A DNA stretch of 64,000 nt from Nonomuraea endophytica (GCF_014203235.1 NZ_JACHIN010000001.1:1302001-1366000), one strand, 5' to 3'; counted from the stretch's first letter, positions 47,900-57,241 are shown. Notes: generated by a model from the letters alone, not told the origin. A program made the numbers and translations.

Positions 47900-50098
47900 A
47901 TGGCACGTCGGTTCCTGGCGGCTCTGATGCTGGGCGCCGTCCTGGCCTGCGTCCTCGGCGCCGGTACGGCTTCCGCCGCCCCCAAGGGCAGGGTCGTGCT
48001 GCTGGGCGTGCCCGGTCTGGAATGGGGTGACCTCCACCCGTCGCGTACCCCCAACCTGTGGAAGCTGGTGGCCGAGGGCGGCTCCGCCTCGATGTCGACC
48101 CGTGCTGTGCCACCGCCGGACCGCGGCGTCACCTGCACGGTCGCGGGCTGGCTGACGGTCTCGGCCGGGCAGCGCTCCGGCACCGCGGGCAAGGGCTGCG
48201 CCCCGATGCCGCGGCCGGAGCCGGACGGCGCGGGCGCCCGGGTCCCGGGCTGGGAGTCGCTGGCCGCCTACCAGTCCGGCACCGGGTACAACGCGGTGCC
48301 CGGGACGCTGGGCCAGCTCGTCGCCGACTCGGGCGGCGTCGTGGGGGCCGTGGGTCCCGGTGCGGCGCTGGCTGCCGCCGACAAGAACGGCCGGATCCAG
48401 AAATATGCGGACAACGTGGAGGGGCTGGGCGACCTGACCGGCTACGCCCTGGTCGTCTTCGAGGCCGACGCTCTGGCCGCCGCCTGGGCCCGCATGCCCC
48501 AGGACGAGGCCGGGGTGCCCGCCGGGCTCCCCGCCGAGCAGCGCGCGGCCGCCGCGGCCGAGGCCGACAAGCGGGTGGGCACGTTGCTGGCCCGGGTTCC
48601 CCAGGGGAGCACGGTCCTGGTGGGCGGCATCTCCGACACCTCCCCGGCCGCCCATCTCCACGTGGCCATGGCCGCCGGGCCTTCTCCCGGCGGCCCGCCG
48701 TACCGTCGTGGCTTCCTCACCGCGGCCTCGACGCGGCAGGACGCGCTCGTCACCATCACCGACCTGACCGCCACCGCGATCGGCGCGCTGGGTCTTGAGG
48801 CGCCCCGCGCGGTCGTCGGGCGGGCCTGGAGCGACGGCGGCGACGCGCCCGCGACCACCGAGGAGACCGTCACCCAGCTGGCCGACGCCGATCTGGCCAG
48901 CCAGGTGCTGCGGGAGGTGCGTGGGCCGTTCTTCGCCGTGTTCGTCGTGGTCCAGCTGCTCTTCTACCTGTTCGCCGCCATCGCCCTGCGCCGTCGTCGC
49001 GCCCAGCCCGCTCCACAGGATGGCGAGGCGGCGGCTTCGCGGCTGCTCGTGGTCGTTCAGGTGGTGTCGGTGCTGGCCGGTTCGATCGCGGTGGCGACGT
49101 TCCTGGCCCAGCTCGTGCCCTGGTGGAGCCTGTCGGCGCCGATGGTCGCGCTGATCGTCACGATCGTGGCGGCGGCCGGGCTGATCACCGGGCTGGCGTT
49201 CGCCGGGCCGTGGCGGGCGGCGGTGCTCGGGCCGCTCACCGTGGTCGCGGGCGTGACGTCGCTGGCCCTGCTCATCGACGTGATGACCGGCTCCAGGCTG
49301 CAGGTCAACGCGGTCAGCGGCTACGAGCCGGTCACCGGCGGCCGCTTCTACGGGTTCAGCAACATCGCCTTCGCCATCCAGTCCACCGGCACGATCCTGG
49401 CGCTGGCCGGGGTCGCCTGGCTGCTCAGGGCGCGTACCTGGCTGGCTCTGGGGGTGTGCGCGGCGTACGGGATGTTCGCGGTGTTCGCGGACGGGTGGCC
49501 GGCGTGGGGGGCGGACTTCGGCGGGGTGCCGGCGTTCGTGATCGGGCTGGCGGTCTTCCTGATCCTGCTGTCCGGTCGCCGGGTCTCGGTGGGCAAGCTG
49601 CTGGTCGTGGGTGTCGTGGGGGCGTTGCTGATCGGTTCGATCATGGTGTTCGACTTCATGCGGCCGGCGGCGCAGCGCACCCATCTGGGGAACTTCGTCC
49701 AGCAGATCCTGGACGGGCAGGCCTGGACGGTGGTCGGCAGGAAGTTCAGCGCGATGATCGGGGTGACCGTCGGCAACTGGTCGCTGACGCTGCTGTCGCT
49801 GGTGGCGCTGGCCTTCCTCTTCCTGGTGCTCAACCGGCCGTCCCGGTGGGGCGCCTCGGCGCTCGGTCAGGCGTACAAGCTGGCCCCGCCGTTGCGTGCG
49901 GGCCTTTTCGGTGCGCTGACCTGCGCTTTCGTCGGCTTCCTGATCAACGACTCGGGCATCGCGATCCCGGCCATGGCGCTCACCGTGGCGGTGCCGCTGG
50001 CTGTGGCCGCGTCCGTGCGCGCGCTGCAGTTGTCCACGCCCACCCCGCCAGAGCCAGCGTCAGAGCCAGAAGCGCCCACGGCGCCACCTGCTGCCTGA
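47900..50098 (+). CDS. Secreted-domain plus polytopic membrane protein, alkaline phosphatase-like N-terminus
   Basis: A 732-residue protein. A signal peptide (residues 1-26) leads to an exterior domain of about 320 residues that begins RVVLLGVPGLEWGDLHPSRTPNLWKLVAEGG, the opening of alkaline-phosphatase-superfamily enzymes, although clear metal ligands are not all visible. Then come about ten membrane helices (residues 345-700). A Pro/Glu-rich tail ends it. Proteins of this layout occur in actinomycete envelope loci beside mannosyltransferases; a role in envelope polymer modification is inferred. Its 3' end overlaps the convergent MptB-like gene by 119 bases. Confidence 0.7.
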   Translation: MARRFLAALMLGAVLACVLGAGTASAAPKGRVVLLGVPGLEWGDLHPSRTPNLWKLVAEGGSASMSTRAVPPPDRGVTCTVAGWLTVSAGQRSGTAGKGCAPMPRPEPDGAGARVPGWESLAAYQSGTGYNAVPGTLGQLVADSGGVVGAVGPGAALAAADKNGRIQKYADNVEGLGDLTGYALVVFEADALAAAWARMPQDEAGVPAGLPAEQRAAAAAEADKRVGTLLARVPQGSTVLVGGISDTSPAAHLHVAMAAGPSPGGPPYRRGFLTAASTRQDALVTITDLTATAIGALGLEAPRAVVGRAWSDGGDAPATTEETVTQLADADLASQVLREVRGPFFAVFVVVQLLFYLFAAIALRRRRAQPAPQDGEAAASRLLVVVQVVSVLAGSIAVATFLAQLVPWWSLSAPMVALIVTIVAAAGLITGLAFAGPWRAAVLGPLTVVAGVTSLALLIDVMTGSRLQVNAVSGYEPVTGGRFYGFSNIAFAIQSTGTILALAGVAWLLRARTWLALGVCAAYGMFAVFADGWPAWGADFGGVPAFVIGLAVFLILLSGRRVSVGKLLVVGVVGALLIGSIMVFDFMRPAAQRTHLGNFVQQILDGQAWTVVGRKFSAMIGVTVGNWSLTLLSLVALAFLFLVLNRPSRWGASALGQAYKLAPPLRAGLFGALTCAFVGFLINDSGIAIPAMALTVAVPLAVAASVRALQLSTPTPPEPASEPEAPTAPPAA

Positions 50099-51386
50099 TG
50101 ACCGTCCGCAGCCACTCCAGGTCGGTGGGCTGCATCTCGACCCGGGCAGGCAGGTACGCCAGCGACAGGATCACCAGGTGCCCCGCCAGGAACCTGTCCA
50201 CCAGCGAGGCCCCCGCCATCGCCACCATCGCGAAGGCCAGCCCGTCATACCAGGGCAGGATGTACGGCGTGGCGAACACGTAGGCCACCGACAGCACCGC
50301 GGCCACGGCCAGGGCGTCCCGGCCGGGCAGTGCCCGGAACAGCGCCCACGCCAGCAGCGCCAGCACGAGCAGCGACGCCACCTGGATCTCGCCCCGGTAC
50401 GCGCTGCCCTCCCCCACCAAGGCCTGCAACATCCCCTGGAACGTCTTCCAGTAAGAGGCGTGCGAGATCGCCTTGCTGGTCCTGCTCACGGGTTCCAGCG
50501 CGGCGAGCCCGGTCAGCGCGTATCCGGCCACCACGACGGCCAGCGCCACCCCCGCCATCACGACCAGCCGTCCGGGCCGCCGCCGCAGCTCCCAGGCGGG
50601 GCCGAGCGCCACGATCCCGGCGTTGAGCTTGACCGCGACCCCGAGCCCCAGGAGCAGCCCCGACCCGGCCGGCCTCGACCTGGCCAGCAGGGCGGCGACC
50701 ATGCAGGCGATGGCCAGCGTGTCCACGTGCATGCCGGCGACGAGCTGGTAGAGCAGCAGCGGGTTGGCCGTCCAGAGCAGCGCTGCGCGCAGCCGGCGCG
50801 CGGGGTCGTCGCGGGTGAAGCGGTCGAGCAGCAGCCCGGTGGCGATGAACGCGGCGGCGTTGACCAGCGCGAGCACCAGCACGGTCAGCCACAGCGAGCC
50901 GCCCCCCACCCAGCCGGCCAGCGCCTGGACGGCGGTCGCGACCGGCCCGTAGACGCTGGCCTCCTCGCGCCACGGCTCCTCGACGGCCCCGGCGATCGGG
51001 TCGCCCGGCAGGTCGGCGGCGCCGTGGGTGTAGGGGTCGACGCCGAGCGCCACCATGCGGCCGTAGGCGGCGTAGTTGAGGTGGTCGGCCGAGCCGGAGG
51101 GCGGGAGAAAGGCCAGCACGGCGGCAGCCGTACATCCGAGGACGACCAGGAGCCTGGGGGGCAGGCGCGAGCCGTACGCGAGCCCTCCGAGCAGGCCGAG
51201 CCCGCCCAGCACGATCGCCGCGGCGGCCAGCCCGATCACGAGGTGGGGACCGGGGGCCAGGCCGAGCGAGGGCCCGCCCAGGTCCGGGACGACCGCCGAC
51301 GGCCCGAGCAGCCCGATGACGATCGTGAGCAGGACGCTCGCCGCGGTGCACAAGGACGCGCTCAAGGCCCTGCTCTCGGAGGTCAC
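49980..51386 (-). CDS. MptB-like alpha-1,6-mannosyltransferase (GT-C)
   Basis: A roughly 468-residue polytopic protein of the MptA/B polyprenol-phosphate-mannose family. Landmarks are YAAYGRMVALGVDPYTHGAADLPGDP near residues 105-130, PWREEASVYGPVATAVQ, and GVAVKLNAGIVALGPAWELRRRPGR near 265. About twelve helices are present. It extends a mannan on the outer membrane face, matching the other GT genes nearby. GTG at 51386 is chosen; an ATG at 51425 would add 13 residues. The last 39 codons overlap the 3' end of the convergent gene. Confidence 0.8.
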   Translation of the reverse strand: MTSESRALSASLCTAASVLLTIVIGLLGPSAVVPDLGGPSLGLAPGPHLVIGLAAAAIVLGGLGLLGGLAYGSRLPPRLLVVLGCTAAAVLAFLPPSGSADHLNYAAYGRMVALGVDPYTHGAADLPGDPIAGAVEEPWREEASVYGPVATAVQALAGWVGGGSLWLTVLVLALVNAAAFIATGLLLDRFTRDDPARRLRAALLWTANPLLLYQLVAGMHVDTLAIACMVAALLARSRPAGSGLLLGLGVAVKLNAGIVALGPAWELRRRPGRLVVMAGVALAVVVAGYALTGLAALEPVSRTSKAISHASYWKTFQGMLQALVGEGSAYRGEIQVASLLVLALLAWALFRALPGRDALAVAAVLSVAYVFATPYILPWYDGLAFAMVAMAGASLVDRFLAGHLVILSLAYLPARVEMQPTDLEWLRTVIRQQVAPWALLALTLALAGWAWTTAARARTRPQPAAPPR

Positions 51387-51477
51387 CCGCAAATTCCAGC
51401 ACACCTGACGAAAGTCGGGGGACACCGCTGCCGATCGGGCAATCCGCCGGGAGTGGTGTGATTTCTATGGTTTCCTC

Positions 51478-52875
51478 ATGCGAACCCCGATGCTGATCAC
51501 CGCCCTGACCGGCGCTTTCCTCCTTTCCGCCATGGGTACGGCGACCGCCGACGACAACCTCGGCATCGACTCCTACGTCCGTGACTACGTCGAGCGGACC
51601 GGCCTGCCCGGGGCCATGGTCGCCGTCACCAAGGGCGACAAGGTCGTCCTCACCGCCGGTTACGGCCACACCGCCGACGGCCAGGCGATCACGAAGGACA
51701 CCCCGATGCCGCTGGCCTCGGTCTCCAAGTCGTTCACCGCGCTGGCGGTCACCCAGCTGGCCGAGCAGGGCAAGGTGAAACTGGACGCCCCGGTCAGGGA
51801 GTATCTGCCGGAGTTCACCATGGCCGACCCGCGCGCGGCGAAGATCACCGTGAGGCAGCTGCTCAACCAGACCTCCGGCATGTCCGACCGCAGCTTCCCC
51901 GAGCTCACGCTCGACGCCCCCGCGACGCTGAAGGACTCGGTGGCCATGCTGCGCACCGCCGGGCTGAGCGCGGAGCCGGGCACCCGGATGTACTACCACA
52001 ACCCCAACTACTCGCTCCTGGGCCGCCTGGTCGAGGTCGTCACGCGGCGGCCCTTCGCCGAGCACATGGCCGCCGACGTCTTCCGCCCCCTCGGCATGAA
52101 CGCCACCAAAACGGTGAACACCAGCCGCGAGCTGCCCGGCGCCGCCAAGGGCTACGTCCGCGCCTACGGCCAGGTCGTGCCGCGCTCGCACCCCGAGTGG
52201 TTCGTCAACGGCGGCTACGGCGTGGTCTCCACCGCCGGCGACATGGCCAGGTGGCTCATCGCCCAGAACGGCGACCGGCCCGCGATCAAGGCCACCCACC
52301 AGGGCTCCGGCGTCGGCGAGAGCACGTACGCCATGGGCTGGTACACCGGCCGCACCCCCGGCGGCGCGCCCATGCTCAAGCACACCGGCTGGCTGCTCAC
52401 CCACAACTCCGCACAAATCCTCCTGCCCGGCAGCGGGTACGGCATCGCCGTCGTCACCAACACCGGCATGATGTCCGGCGACGACGCCTCGATCATCGCC
52501 GACGGCCTGATCGACCTCGCCGAAGGCCGCCCCGACCAGCAGCTCACCCCCTTCACCAGCACCGCCGACCCGATCCTGGCCGGAATGACCCTGCTCACGC
52601 TGGCCCTGGGCGCCCTGGGCGTCTACCGCGCCCGCACCTGGGCTCGCCGCCGTTCCGGGCGCGCGACCTGGCGTCTGGTGGTACGGCTGGCGCCGTACGC
52701 GCTGCCGGTGGCGTTGTTCGCCGGGCTGGCCGAGCTCTTCGACCTGCTGATGAACCGCTCCGGCACCCTCGCCCAGATCTCCTACGTCTGGCCCGCCCTG
52801 TTCATCTGGACGGCAACGGCCGCGCTGGCCGCCCTGGCCGTGGTCGGCGCCCGGATCTTCCACACGATGCGGTAA
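51478..52875 (+). CDS. CubicO-type serine beta-lactamase/D-peptidase with C-terminal membrane helices
   Basis: A 465-residue exported protein. Signal peptide 1-24, then a beta-lactamase-fold domain: SxxK is SVSK at 81-84 (nucleophile Ser81), YHN near 172 takes the place of YxN, and KHTG near 301 is the third motif. Three membrane helices follow (about 365-385, 405-425, 440-462), so the enzyme is anchored facing outward. Related proteins hydrolyse D-amino peptides or esters rather than antibiotics. The stop is adjacent to the stop of the convergent HxlR gene. Confidence 0.9.
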   Translation: MRTPMLITALTGAFLLSAMGTATADDNLGIDSYVRDYVERTGLPGAMVAVTKGDKVVLTAGYGHTADGQAITKDTPMPLASVSKSFTALAVTQLAEQGKVKLDAPVREYLPEFTMADPRAAKITVRQLLNQTSGMSDRSFPELTLDAPATLKDSVAMLRTAGLSAEPGTRMYYHNPNYSLLGRLVEVVTRRPFAEHMAADVFRPLGMNATKTVNTSRELPGAAKGYVRAYGQVVPRSHPEWFVNGGYGVVSTAGDMARWLIAQNGDRPAIKATHQGSGVGESTYAMGWYTGRTPGGAPMLKHTGWLLTHNSAQILLPGSGYGIAVVTNTGMMSGDDASIIADGLIDLAEGRPDQQLTPFTSTADPILAGMTLLTLALGALGVYRARTWARRRSGRATWRLVVRLAPYALPVALFAGLAELFDLLMNRSGTLAQISYVWPALFIWTATAALAALAVVGARIFHTMR

Positions 52876-53211
52876 CTAGTCGCGGGGGATGGCCTCGATG
52901 CGGGCCATGTGCTCCGCCCCCCAGTCCCCGAGCGGGATGAGCGCGGCCAGGAGGGAGGAGCCGAACTCGGTCAGCGAGTACACGACTTTGGGCGGGATCT
53001 GGTGATAGTCCTCACGGAGCACCAGGCCCGCCTTCTCCATCTCCCGCAACTGCAGGGTGAGGATGCGCTCGCTGATGCCGGGCACCTCCCGGCGGACCTC
53101 GCCGAACCTGCGCGGGCCGTCGCAGAGGCCCCACAGGATCAGCACCTTCCACTTGCCGCCCATGATGTCCATGGCGGCGTCGAGACCGCAGGTGTAGCGC
53201 GACTTCTTCAC
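52876..53211 (-). CDS. HxlR-family transcriptional regulator
   Basis: A 111-residue winged-helix protein with the HxlR pattern: C-x-x-x-AMDIMGGKWKVLILWGLCDGPRRFGEVRREVPGISERILTLQLREMEKAGLV spanning residues 9-65, and the wing region PPKVVYSLTEFGSSL. The conserved Cys10 may sense redox or electrophiles. GTG at 53211 is the only start that keeps the N-terminus of the family. It is divergent from an oxidoreductase gene, the usual HxlR target type. Confidence 0.92.
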   Translation of the reverse strand: MKKSRYTCGLDAAMDIMGGKWKVLILWGLCDGPRRFGEVRREVPGISERILTLQLREMEKAGLVLREDYHQIPPKVVYSLTEFGSSLLAALIPLGDWGAEHMARIEAIPRD

Positions 53212-53220
53212 GAACAAAAT

Positions 53221-53230
53221 AGTAGGTACT
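53221..53230. promoter_or_regulatory. Candidate HxlR operator
   Basis: AGTA-GG-TACT lies 10 bases upstream of the HxlR start, in the gap shared with the reductase gene. Short GTAC-type half sites are common for HxlR/YodB-like proteins. Confidence 0.4.
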
Positions 53231-53265
53231 TGATGAAATGTTCGCCAGCCCGGAGCATACCGAGC

Positions 53266-54126
53266 ATGAGAACACCAGTAACGATCATCGGCCTGGGCTC
53301 CGTCGGCACCGCCCTGGCCGAGGCATATGTCGCCGCCGGGCACCCGACGACCGTGTGGAACCGCTCAGCCGGAAGGCCGACGCCGCAGGGCGCGGTGCGA
53401 GCGGCGAGCGTCGAGGAGGCCGTGGCGGCCGGCGATCTGGTCATCGCGATCCTGACCACCTTCGAGGCCGCCCGGGAGGCGCTGGAACCGGCGGCGGGCA
53501 AGCTGTCCGGGCGTACCTTGGTCACCCTGAACAGCGGAACCCCGGCGGGCGCGCGCGAGACCGCCGGGTGGGCGGCGCGGCACGGCGTGCACTTCCTGGC
53601 GGGCGCGATCAAGAACGTGCCCTCGGCGGTCGGGCTGCCGGACACCCTGCTGTACTACAGCGGCGACCGGGCGACCTTCGACCGCCATGCGCCGACATTG
53701 CGGGTCATGGGCGGCGACACCGTGCATCTGGGTGAAGACCCGGATCTGGCCGGGTTGTACGAGCTGGCCGTGGGCGGCACGCTGCTGCCGACCATCGTCG
53801 CCTTCCTGCAGGGCGCGGCGCTGGTCACCTCGCGCGGGCTGGAGGCGTCCTCACTGGTGCGCTACGAGACGAAGTGGCTGGAAATGATCATCCAGCTGCT
53901 GCCGTCCCTGGCCGAGGCGGTGGACAAGGGCGACTACGCCAATCCCGAGTCGGCGCTCGGCCTCTTCCACGAGGGCATCCCGTACGACCACGAGATCGGC
54001 CGTGAGGGCAACCTGGACGTCGCCTGGCACGAGCCCATGCACGACCTGCTCAGGCGGGCGGTCGCCGAAGGACGCGCCGACCAGAGCATCGCCTCCCTGG
54101 TCGAGCTCCTCCGCAAGCGGCCGTAA
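53266..54126 (+). CDS. NAD(P)-dependent imine reductase/6-phosphogluconate dehydrogenase-like oxidoreductase
   Basis: A 286-residue beta-hydroxyacid dehydrogenase-fold protein. The NADP site is VTIIGLGSVGTALAEAYVAAGH (residues 5-26, in two parts) with the WNRSAGR loop at 31-37. GAIKNVPSAVG near 118 and the dimer domain helix YELAVGGTLLPTIVAFLQGAAL follow. Lack of the catalytic Lys and the overall pattern fit the imine reductase group. It is divergent from the HxlR regulator, which probably controls it. Confidence 0.85.
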   Translation: MRTPVTIIGLGSVGTALAEAYVAAGHPTTVWNRSAGRPTPQGAVRAASVEEAVAAGDLVIAILTTFEAAREALEPAAGKLSGRTLVTLNSGTPAGARETAGWAARHGVHFLAGAIKNVPSAVGLPDTLLYYSGDRATFDRHAPTLRVMGGDTVHLGEDPDLAGLYELAVGGTLLPTIVAFLQGAALVTSRGLEASSLVRYETKWLEMIIQLLPSLAEAVDKGDYANPESALGLFHEGIPYDHEIGREGNLDVAWHEPMHDLLRRAVAEGRADQSIASLVELLRKRP

Positions 54127-54195
54127 CGGCCCGCGCCGACGGCCGAAACCGCCGAGGCGCGTCCGCAACGCCCTCAATTGAGGGCCGCAACCGCG

Positions 54196-54921
54196 TTAAC
54201 GGGCGGGCCGCTTGCCGAGCGCACTGCGGACCGCCGGCTCCCGGACCGCCAGGGCCAGCGCCACGTCCCGCAACTGCTTCGCGCGGTGCACCTGGGCACG
54301 CCAGTCGTTGCCCGTGGCCCGGTGAGCCATCTCGACCTCGACCTCGGCCACCCGATAGCCCTTGCGCACCAGGTCGATCGTCAGCCCCGTCTCCACGCCG
54401 AAGCCGTGGGCCAGTGGCCTGGCCGCCTCGAACGCCGCCCTGGTCAGGCAGCGCTGGCCGTTGAGCGGCTGCGTCGCCTCGAACCCGCCGGTGGCCCGGC
54501 GGATGCCGTCACGAGACAGGCGGACGACCATGCCGTGGCCGCCCAGGCGTACACGGGTGGCGAAGACCGCGATCGACATGTCCGCCTTGCCCGCGCGTAC
54601 CGGCTCGATCAGGGCGGCCGCCGTACGCGCGGACTCGCCCAGATCGGCGTCCAGGAACAGCAGGTGCCGCGGCGTGTCGCCGTCGAGCAGACGGACCGCT
54701 TCCGAGCCCGTCTCCATGGCGGCGGCCTTGCCGCGGTTGCGGCTGTGACGCACCACCCTGGCGCCCGCGGCCCGCGCCACCCGGCCGGTCTGGTCGAGCG
54801 AGCCGTCGTCGACGACCACGACGAGATCGACCCCGGGCAGCTCCAGCGCGGCCCGTACGGTCGCGCCGATGCGGTCGGCCTCGTTCTTGGCCGGGATGAC
54901 GACCGCGGTGTCCGGCGTCAT
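54196..54921 (-). CDS. Family 2 glycosyltransferase
   Basis: A 241-residue GT-A protein. The nucleotide-sugar site is TAVVIPAKNEADRIGATV (residues 5-22), VVVDDGSLDQTG (about 36-47) and the metal-binding DXD is LFLDADLGE near 89-97. The acceptor end shows GFGVETGLTIDLV, with the ET(G)L motif seen in GpgS/DPM1-like enzymes. No membrane helix. It may make glucosyl-3-phosphoglycerate-like or polyprenol-linked sugars; the substrate is uncertain. The ATG overlaps the STAS gene stop (ATGA). Confidence 0.85.
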   Translation of the reverse strand: MTPDTAVVIPAKNEADRIGATVRAALELPGVDLVVVVDDGSLDQTGRVARAAGARVVRHSRNRGKAAAMETGSEAVRLLDGDTPRHLLFLDADLGESARTAAALIEPVRAGKADMSIAVFATRVRLGGHGMVVRLSRDGIRRATGGFEATQPLNGQRCLTRAAFEAARPLAHGFGVETGLTIDLVRKGYRVAEVEVEMAHRATGNDWRAQVHRAKQLRDVALALAVREPAVRSALGKRPAR

Positions 54922-55265
54922 GACCCCTCGGAGATCAAAAACTCCTCGGGCACCTCATCGTGCACGGTGAACACCGAGTCGAGTCCCGTGACCTGAAGGA
55001 TCTTGCGCACGGCGGGGCGCGGGGCGGCCACGTCGAGCTCGCCCCCCTGCTCCTTCATGCGTTTGAGTGCTGACAGCAGCACGTTCATCCCCGTGGAGTC
55101 GCAGAACTCCACCAGGGACATGTCGATGACCACGCGATTGGGCCCGTCCTGCAGCAGGCGAGTGAACTCCTGCTGGAGGCGGGGCGCCGTATAGAGGTCG
55201 ATTTCACCGGCGATCGCAACTAGTGCATGGCCGGCATGTGATCGAGTCGAGACCTTGAGCTCCAC
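54918..55265 (-). CDS. STAS-domain anti-sigma factor antagonist
   Basis: A 115-residue STAS protein. The phosphorylation loop is VVIDMSLVEFCDSTGMNVLLSALKRM, with DSTG near residues 57-60. The domain starts LKVSTRSHAGHALVAIAGEIDLYTAPRLQQE. It would sequester an anti-sigma kinase when unphosphorylated. The start is GTG at 55265. It is coupled by 4 bases to the glycosyltransferase, an unusual partner. It is a different member from the STAS protein at 33323. Confidence 0.92.
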   Translation of the reverse strand: MELKVSTRSHAGHALVAIAGEIDLYTAPRLQQEFTRLLQDGPNRVVIDMSLVEFCDSTGMNVLLSALKRMKEQGGELDVAAPRPAVRKILQVTGLDSVFTVHDEVPEEFLISEGS

Positions 55266-55473
55266 ATGGGCAGGCTAGCGGGGTGGAGGCGTCTGGTCAC
55301 GTTCTCACGCCGATAGTGGAACGCCAGGTTTTTGTCCCGCGTTTGGGCTCCATGAAAACGGAGAGTACGCGAAGCTTGACACTGTGACACCGGCAAGTGC
55401 CGGAAAGGGGGGTTGCACGGGCCCTCCTGGTCAATACCACCGCATCACGGAAGCCAGGGGCCCGAGCGTACAC

Positions 55474-55866
55474 ATGACCACAGAGCATTCCGAAGATCCC
55501 CAGCGCCAGCGCCTGCGCGAACAGCTGGAGGCCATCCACATCCGCACCGAGAAGGCCACCTCGTGGCACGACGAAGCAGGGCGCCTGCGGGGGCTGCTCA
55601 ACAACGACGGGTACGTCCCCGTCCGCACCAAGCTGGCCGGCGAGGACCTCGACTTCCTCGGCGACGCCAGAGACACCCTGCTGACCTTCGCCGAGCTCGG
55701 CCTGCGCCTGCTCGACCTGCACCAGCCTCGTGACGCCGGGGGGATCACGAGCGACACGGCCCACCCGATCCTGCGGTGCCGGAGCTGCATGTGGCGCTGG
55801 CCCTGCCCCACATTTCGGGCAATGTCCGAATCGTTTGGTACGCCTCGGGTGCCTTCGCCCGCCTGA
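55474..55866 (+). CDS. Hypothetical protein with C-terminal Cys pair
   Basis: A 130-residue protein. The N-terminal 95 residues are helical and charged (RQRLREQLEAIHIRTEKATSW; GEDLDFLGDARDTLLTFAELG). The C-terminus holds HPILRCRSCMWRWPCPTFRAM, three Cys with a CRSC pair, common to a family of small actinobacterial proteins that I cannot name. The ATG at 55474 is the first in the good-quality region. The stop is immediately followed by the repeat at 55867. Confidence 0.7.
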   Translation: MTTEHSEDPQRQRLREQLEAIHIRTEKATSWHDEAGRLRGLLNNDGYVPVRTKLAGEDLDFLGDARDTLLTFAELGLRLLDLHQPRDAGGITSDTAHPILRCRSCMWRWPCPTFRAMSESFGTPRVPSPA

Positions 55867-56070
55867 ATGGTCCTCGCGGGATGGCGCGCTTCGCGGGAGA
55901 CGGTCCTTGCGGGATGGCGCGCTTCGCGCTGGGTCGCGCTCGGGCTCCTCTCAGTGGGGGGCCAAGCCCCCCACGGCCCCCAGCCGGGGGCCCGCCCCCG
56001 GACCCCGGGTGGCTGGCCGGGCACGCCACCGGAGACCCGGTCCTCAAAACCCGTCAGAAGGACAACAAGC
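55867..56070 (+). repeat. Left arm of long inverted repeat
   Basis: The 204-bp arm is closely matched by the reverse complement of 61396-61556; the left copy has an extra tandem copy of the roughly 33-bp start (GCGGGATGGCGCGCTTCGCG twice). Both arms end in GTCAGAAGGACAACAAGC. A second matching patch, with TTGCCGCT and CAATCCGAC, continues at 56152-56183 and 61347-61378. Confidence 0.8.
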
Positions 56071-56170
56071 ATCGGGATGCTCTTAAGCGCCCTTCCACGC
56101 CCGAGCTGTCCTCGATGCGGCCCACAGGCGCGGCAAATGCAACCGCCTGCCAGTTACCTTTGCCGCTCGT

Positions 56171-57103
56171 TCAATCCGACACCGCGTGGATCATGGAGGC
56201 AAGGGCGGGGGCGTCCGGAAGAGAGTCGGGGTCGGCGTTGAGATCCGCGATCAGATCCTCCACGACCTCAAGGAGTGCGCGGAGGCTCGTGACGACGTGG
56301 ACTCCGGGCTTCTTCGCGTACTCACGGGCCCAGTCGTGCTCCAGGAGTTGCTCCGGCATGACCACCGGCCGTCCATGTTCCAGGGCGAGGCGGGCTTGGA
56401 TGCGGGCTTTTCCACGGCGCCTCCACGACCACAGTGGCGGCCGCGTAGCCGCTCATCACCGCGTTGCGCATGGGGAAGTTGCGCTGGCTCGGCGGAGCGT
56501 CCGGCCAGAACTGGCTGAGCAGCAGTCCGTCTCGGCTGATCTGGCGCTGCAGGGCACGATTCTCCGCGGGATAGGACTGGTCGATTCCGGTGCCGATGAC
56601 GGCGACCGTCCGGCCGCCTGCCTCCAGCGCAGCCCTGTGCGCCGCGGCGTCGATCCCCTTGGCCAGCCCGCTCACCACGGTCACGCCGACCAGCGCGAGA
56701 TCCCTGGCCACGGCCGAGGCGGTGCGCAGTCCTTGCTCGCTCGCCTGGCGGGTGCCCACGACGGCGATCGCCCGCGTGTCCTCGGCCGGCGTGCCCTTCG
56801 TGAAGAGGATCGGTGGCATCTGATGGATGCTGCGCAGTTGGCTGGGATAGTCGGCGTCGAAGAAGGCGTGAACCCCGGCTCCCGTCGCCGTCCATCGCTC
56901 CAGAAACGTGAGCGCCTCGGCGTCGCGGTTTCGACAGGATCGGTCTCCGCGAACAGCACCTGCTGACCGTGAAGATCCTCCTCCAGCACGGCCAAGGCCA
57001 CGTCGGACCAGCACGCACTCGCACGCCGCAGCAGCGCCACGAGGGCGGCGCGTTCCCGCAGCGCGGAGGCCATACCCGTGGTGACATCCGCCCGCCAGTC
57101 CAC
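56171..57103 (-). pseudogene. dprA: dprA-like DNA-processing gene with two frameshifts
   Basis: Reading through three frames gives one DprA/Smf-like protein. The N-terminal part from GTG 57103 (DWRADVTTGMASALRERAAL) shifts frame near 56930-56940 into the Rossmann core (FFDADYPSQLRSIHQMPPILF; IAVVGTRQASEQGLRTASAVA; VVSGLAKGIDAAAHRAALEAGG), which carries the DprA SGxAxGID signature. A second shift near 56401-56415 leads to the tail RLALEHGRPVVMPEQLLEHDW. DprA loads RecA on single-stranded DNA; such divergent copies are often in accessory regions. As given it cannot be translated whole. Confidence 0.75.
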
Positions 57104-57170
57104 CGACTCAGCGTATCCGGGGCGACACGATAAATCGAACTGTTCGAATAATCTTGCCAGGGTCGAGATG

Positions 57171-57231
57171 TGCAACCGATGGTTGCATGTTGGGAGGCAA
57201 GCCGGTAACGTGATGTGCAACCAAACGTTGC
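57171..57231 (+). promoter_or_regulatory. Two GCAAC-N5-GTTGC operator sites
   Basis: GCAAC (57172-57176) and GTTGC (57182-57186) are 5 bases apart, as are GCAAC (57217-57221) and GTTGC (57227-57231). The two sites are 45 bp apart, and the second lies just before the first gene of the ArsR operon. They fit tandem binding of the ArsR dimer encoded in this operon. Confidence 0.7.
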
Positions 57232-57241
57232 GCATAGCGAA

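Noticed and set aside
46658..49684. A 1008-codon minus-strand frame
   Set aside because: Only the end (46658-47839) is a real glycosyltransferase. The rest is antisense to the phosphatase-like membrane protein gene and has His/Arg/Gly-rich shadow composition.
50245..52863. An 872-codon minus-strand frame
   Set aside because: It is a shadow of the mannosyltransferase and the beta-lactamase-type gene in another frame, without any recognisable domain.
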